A stretch of 6,406 bases of DNA from assembly GCA_013202935.1 (NCBI GenBank), contig JABMRG010000061.1, positions 1-6,406 on the forward strand. Direction: 5' to 3'. The DNA comes from Candidatus Omnitrophota bacterium (GTDB lineage: Bacteria; Omnitrophota; Gorgyraeia; JABMRG01). Each line of letters begins with the position of its first letter. The first letter of the stretch is position 1. The notes beneath the pieces are model-generated. The model ran no database searches and had not been told where the DNA came from. It worked only from the letters and a program-made list of their open reading frames with translations. Below, one piece after another: positions 5,646 through 6,406 of this stretch. The translations under genes and the position numbers were made by a program.

Positions 5646-6197
5646 CTAGTGACTTACCTTCTCTTTTGCTACCCAGCTATCAATATCTTCCTTGGTAAAT
5701 TTCCACTTGTTACTATCCTTTGAAGCAGGTATCTTCTTCTGCGTAGCCCATTCCTCTACTAATGAGGTGTCGACCTCAAGGTAACGTGCAACCTCATCAA
5801 TAGTCATTCCCTTGCTCTTTGAAGAATTTGCAGTCGATTCTTCTGTACTTGACATCTGGCAGCGGCCATTCAATACAGCACCTTCTGATACATTAAGGGC
5901 TGGTGTTATTATATCACCATCTATGTTGGCCGGAGCAACAAGGCTTAATCTTTTTGTGGCAGTGATATTACCAGACACTCTTCCTGCTACTGTAATATCT
6001 TCACCACTTATATCTGCCTTCACCTCTGCAGTCTGTCCAATGGTGAGCATACCCTTTGTATCAAGCTTTCCCTCAAATTCGCCGTTTATGCGCAAGTTTA
6101 CAGGGTCTTTAAAGATCATCGTTCCCTGCATACTGGCATCAACATCTAAAACTTTTTCCTTCTCTTCCTGCTCACGCCCTCTGTCTCTTTTTTTCAT
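5646..6197 (-). CDS. Bactofilin fused to a C-terminal excisionase-type HTH domain
   Basis: With the start at 6197 this is 183 residues. A highly charged N-terminal tail (KKRDRGREQEEKEK) precedes a bactofilin beta-helix (about 17-115). Short repeating strands show the family pattern: LRINGEFEGKL, GMLTIGQTAEVKADI, ITVAGRVSGNITA, then ANIDGDIITPALNVSEGAVLNG. Bactofilins self-assemble without nucleotide into membrane-associated filaments that place wall enzymes, stalks or chromosome-partition proteins. A Ser-rich linker (about 116-129) joins an HTH (about 130-180, MTIDEVARYLEVDTSLVEEW...KWKFTKEDIDSWV). Ordinary bactofilins end in a short disordered tail, so this domain is an addition. An ATG at 6203 is also in frame, but the GGGGAGG at 6212-6206 lies only 2 nt from it and 8 nt from the ATG at 6197. 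It follows tsaD closely and begins the presumed cytoskeletal operon. DNA binding is inferred, not shown. Confidence 0.9.
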   Translation of the reverse strand: MKKRDRGREQEEKEKVLDVDASMQGTMIFKDPVNLRINGEFEGKLDTKGMLTIGQTAEVKADISGEDITVAGRVSGNITATKRLSLVAPANIDGDIITPALNVSEGAVLNGRCQMSSTEESTANSSKSKGMTIDEVARYLEVDTSLVEEWATQKKIPASKDSNKWKFTKEDIDSWVAKEKVSH

Positions 6198-6205
6198 CTC
6201 CATAC

Positions 6206-6212
6206 CCTCCCC
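6206..6212 (-). promoter_or_regulatory. Strong Shine-Dalgarno of the bactofilin gene
   Basis: GGGGAGG on the minus strand sits in the short gap between the tsaD stop (TAA, 6218-6216) and the bactofilin. Its GGAGG core is 8 nt before the ATG at 6197 and 2 nt before the ATG at 6203, so the inner start is preferred. It is the strongest ribosome binding site in the window, suggesting the bactofilin is made in quantity even if transcription starts upstream of tsaD. Confidence 0.8.
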
Positions 6213-6215
6213 TTT

Positions 6216-6406
6216 TTATCCCATTCCCAGATTTGACTGCGCGCTAAGATCAAACGCGCTTCTCCTTCCTTTCCGGTAAAGCTGCAAGCCGAGCCCGGCC
6301 ACCATAGCCGCGTTATCAGTACAAAGCTTACGGTCCGGATAAAATACTTGTATTCCATTTTGTCCGCATGCAGGCTCTATTCTTTCCCGTAATCTGCCGT
6401 TAATAC
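6216..6406 (-). CDS. tsaD: tRNA N6-threonylcarbamoyladenosine transferase TsaD, C-terminal end only
   Basis: Reading in from the right edge, the last 63 residues include INGRLRERIEPACGQNGIQV, PDRKLCTDNAAMVAGLG and LYRKGRRSAFDLSAQSNLGMG. The CTDNAAM segment is diagnostic of the TsaD/Kae1 family. Its Asp corresponds to the C-terminal metal ligand (Asp300 in E. coli TsaD) of the ASKHA-fold active site. The enzyme transfers the threonylcarbamoyl group from threonylcarbamoyl-AMP to A37 of ANN-decoding tRNAs, with TsaB and TsaE, in the cytoplasm. The 5' part lies outside the window. By hand count about half of 6241-6406 is G+C, visibly richer than the genes downstream. The next start is within 20 nt, so read-through into the bactofilin operon is likely. 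Confidence 0.95.
   Translation of the reverse strand, partial: INGRLRERIEPACGQNGIQVFYPDRKLCTDNAAMVAGLGLQLYRKGRRSAFDLSAQSNLGMG

Overview
This is an AT-rich bacterial window in which every convincing gene lies on the minus strand, so it reads right to left. The genes are tightly packed. Ile is often encoded by ATA and Arg by AGA/AGG. Signal peptides, a HAMP membrane protein, periplasmic TPR/PDZ proteins and a bactofilin suggest a bacterium with an envelope and a cytoskeleton. An uncultivated Gram-negative lineage such as Omnitrophota or Elusimicrobiota would fit, but this is a weak guess from gene style, because no taxonomic marker was compared.

Layout in the direction of transcription: (1) the C-terminal end of tsaD (tRNA t6A synthesis), entering from the right edge; (2) a bactofilin fused to a C-terminal excisionase-type helix-turn-helix (HTH); (3) a small protein with the same type of HTH at its N-terminus and one C-terminal membrane helix; (4) an exported TPR-PDZ protein that stops early, followed immediately in the -1 frame by a second PDZ-like domain; (5) a two-helix inner-membrane protein with HAMP and coiled coil. 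Gaps in this set are 0-20 nt or overlaps, so it reads as one operon. (6) An exported TPR protein follows, behind a good sigma70-type promoter that would give a nearly leaderless mRNA. (7) polA, full-length DNA polymerase I, is preceded by an AT-rich inverted repeat. (8) The N-terminus of glgA (glycogen synthase) starts 3 nt after polA and runs off the left edge.

The most interesting part is 4318-6197. It encodes a polymerising cytoskeletal protein carrying a probable DNA-binding domain, a membrane-anchored protein with a related domain, a periplasmic PDZ protein and a HAMP membrane protein. Together these could link a bactofilin scaffold, DNA and the envelope. That function is inference. The domain architectures and gene spacing are visible in the sequence. 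tsaD, polA and glgA are ordinary housekeeping or metabolic genes, and their part in the system is probably only positional.

No rRNA, tRNA, CRISPR array, insertion sequence or convincing rho-independent terminator was seen. No stretch over 300 bases lacks a gene; the longest gap is the 109 bases before polA.
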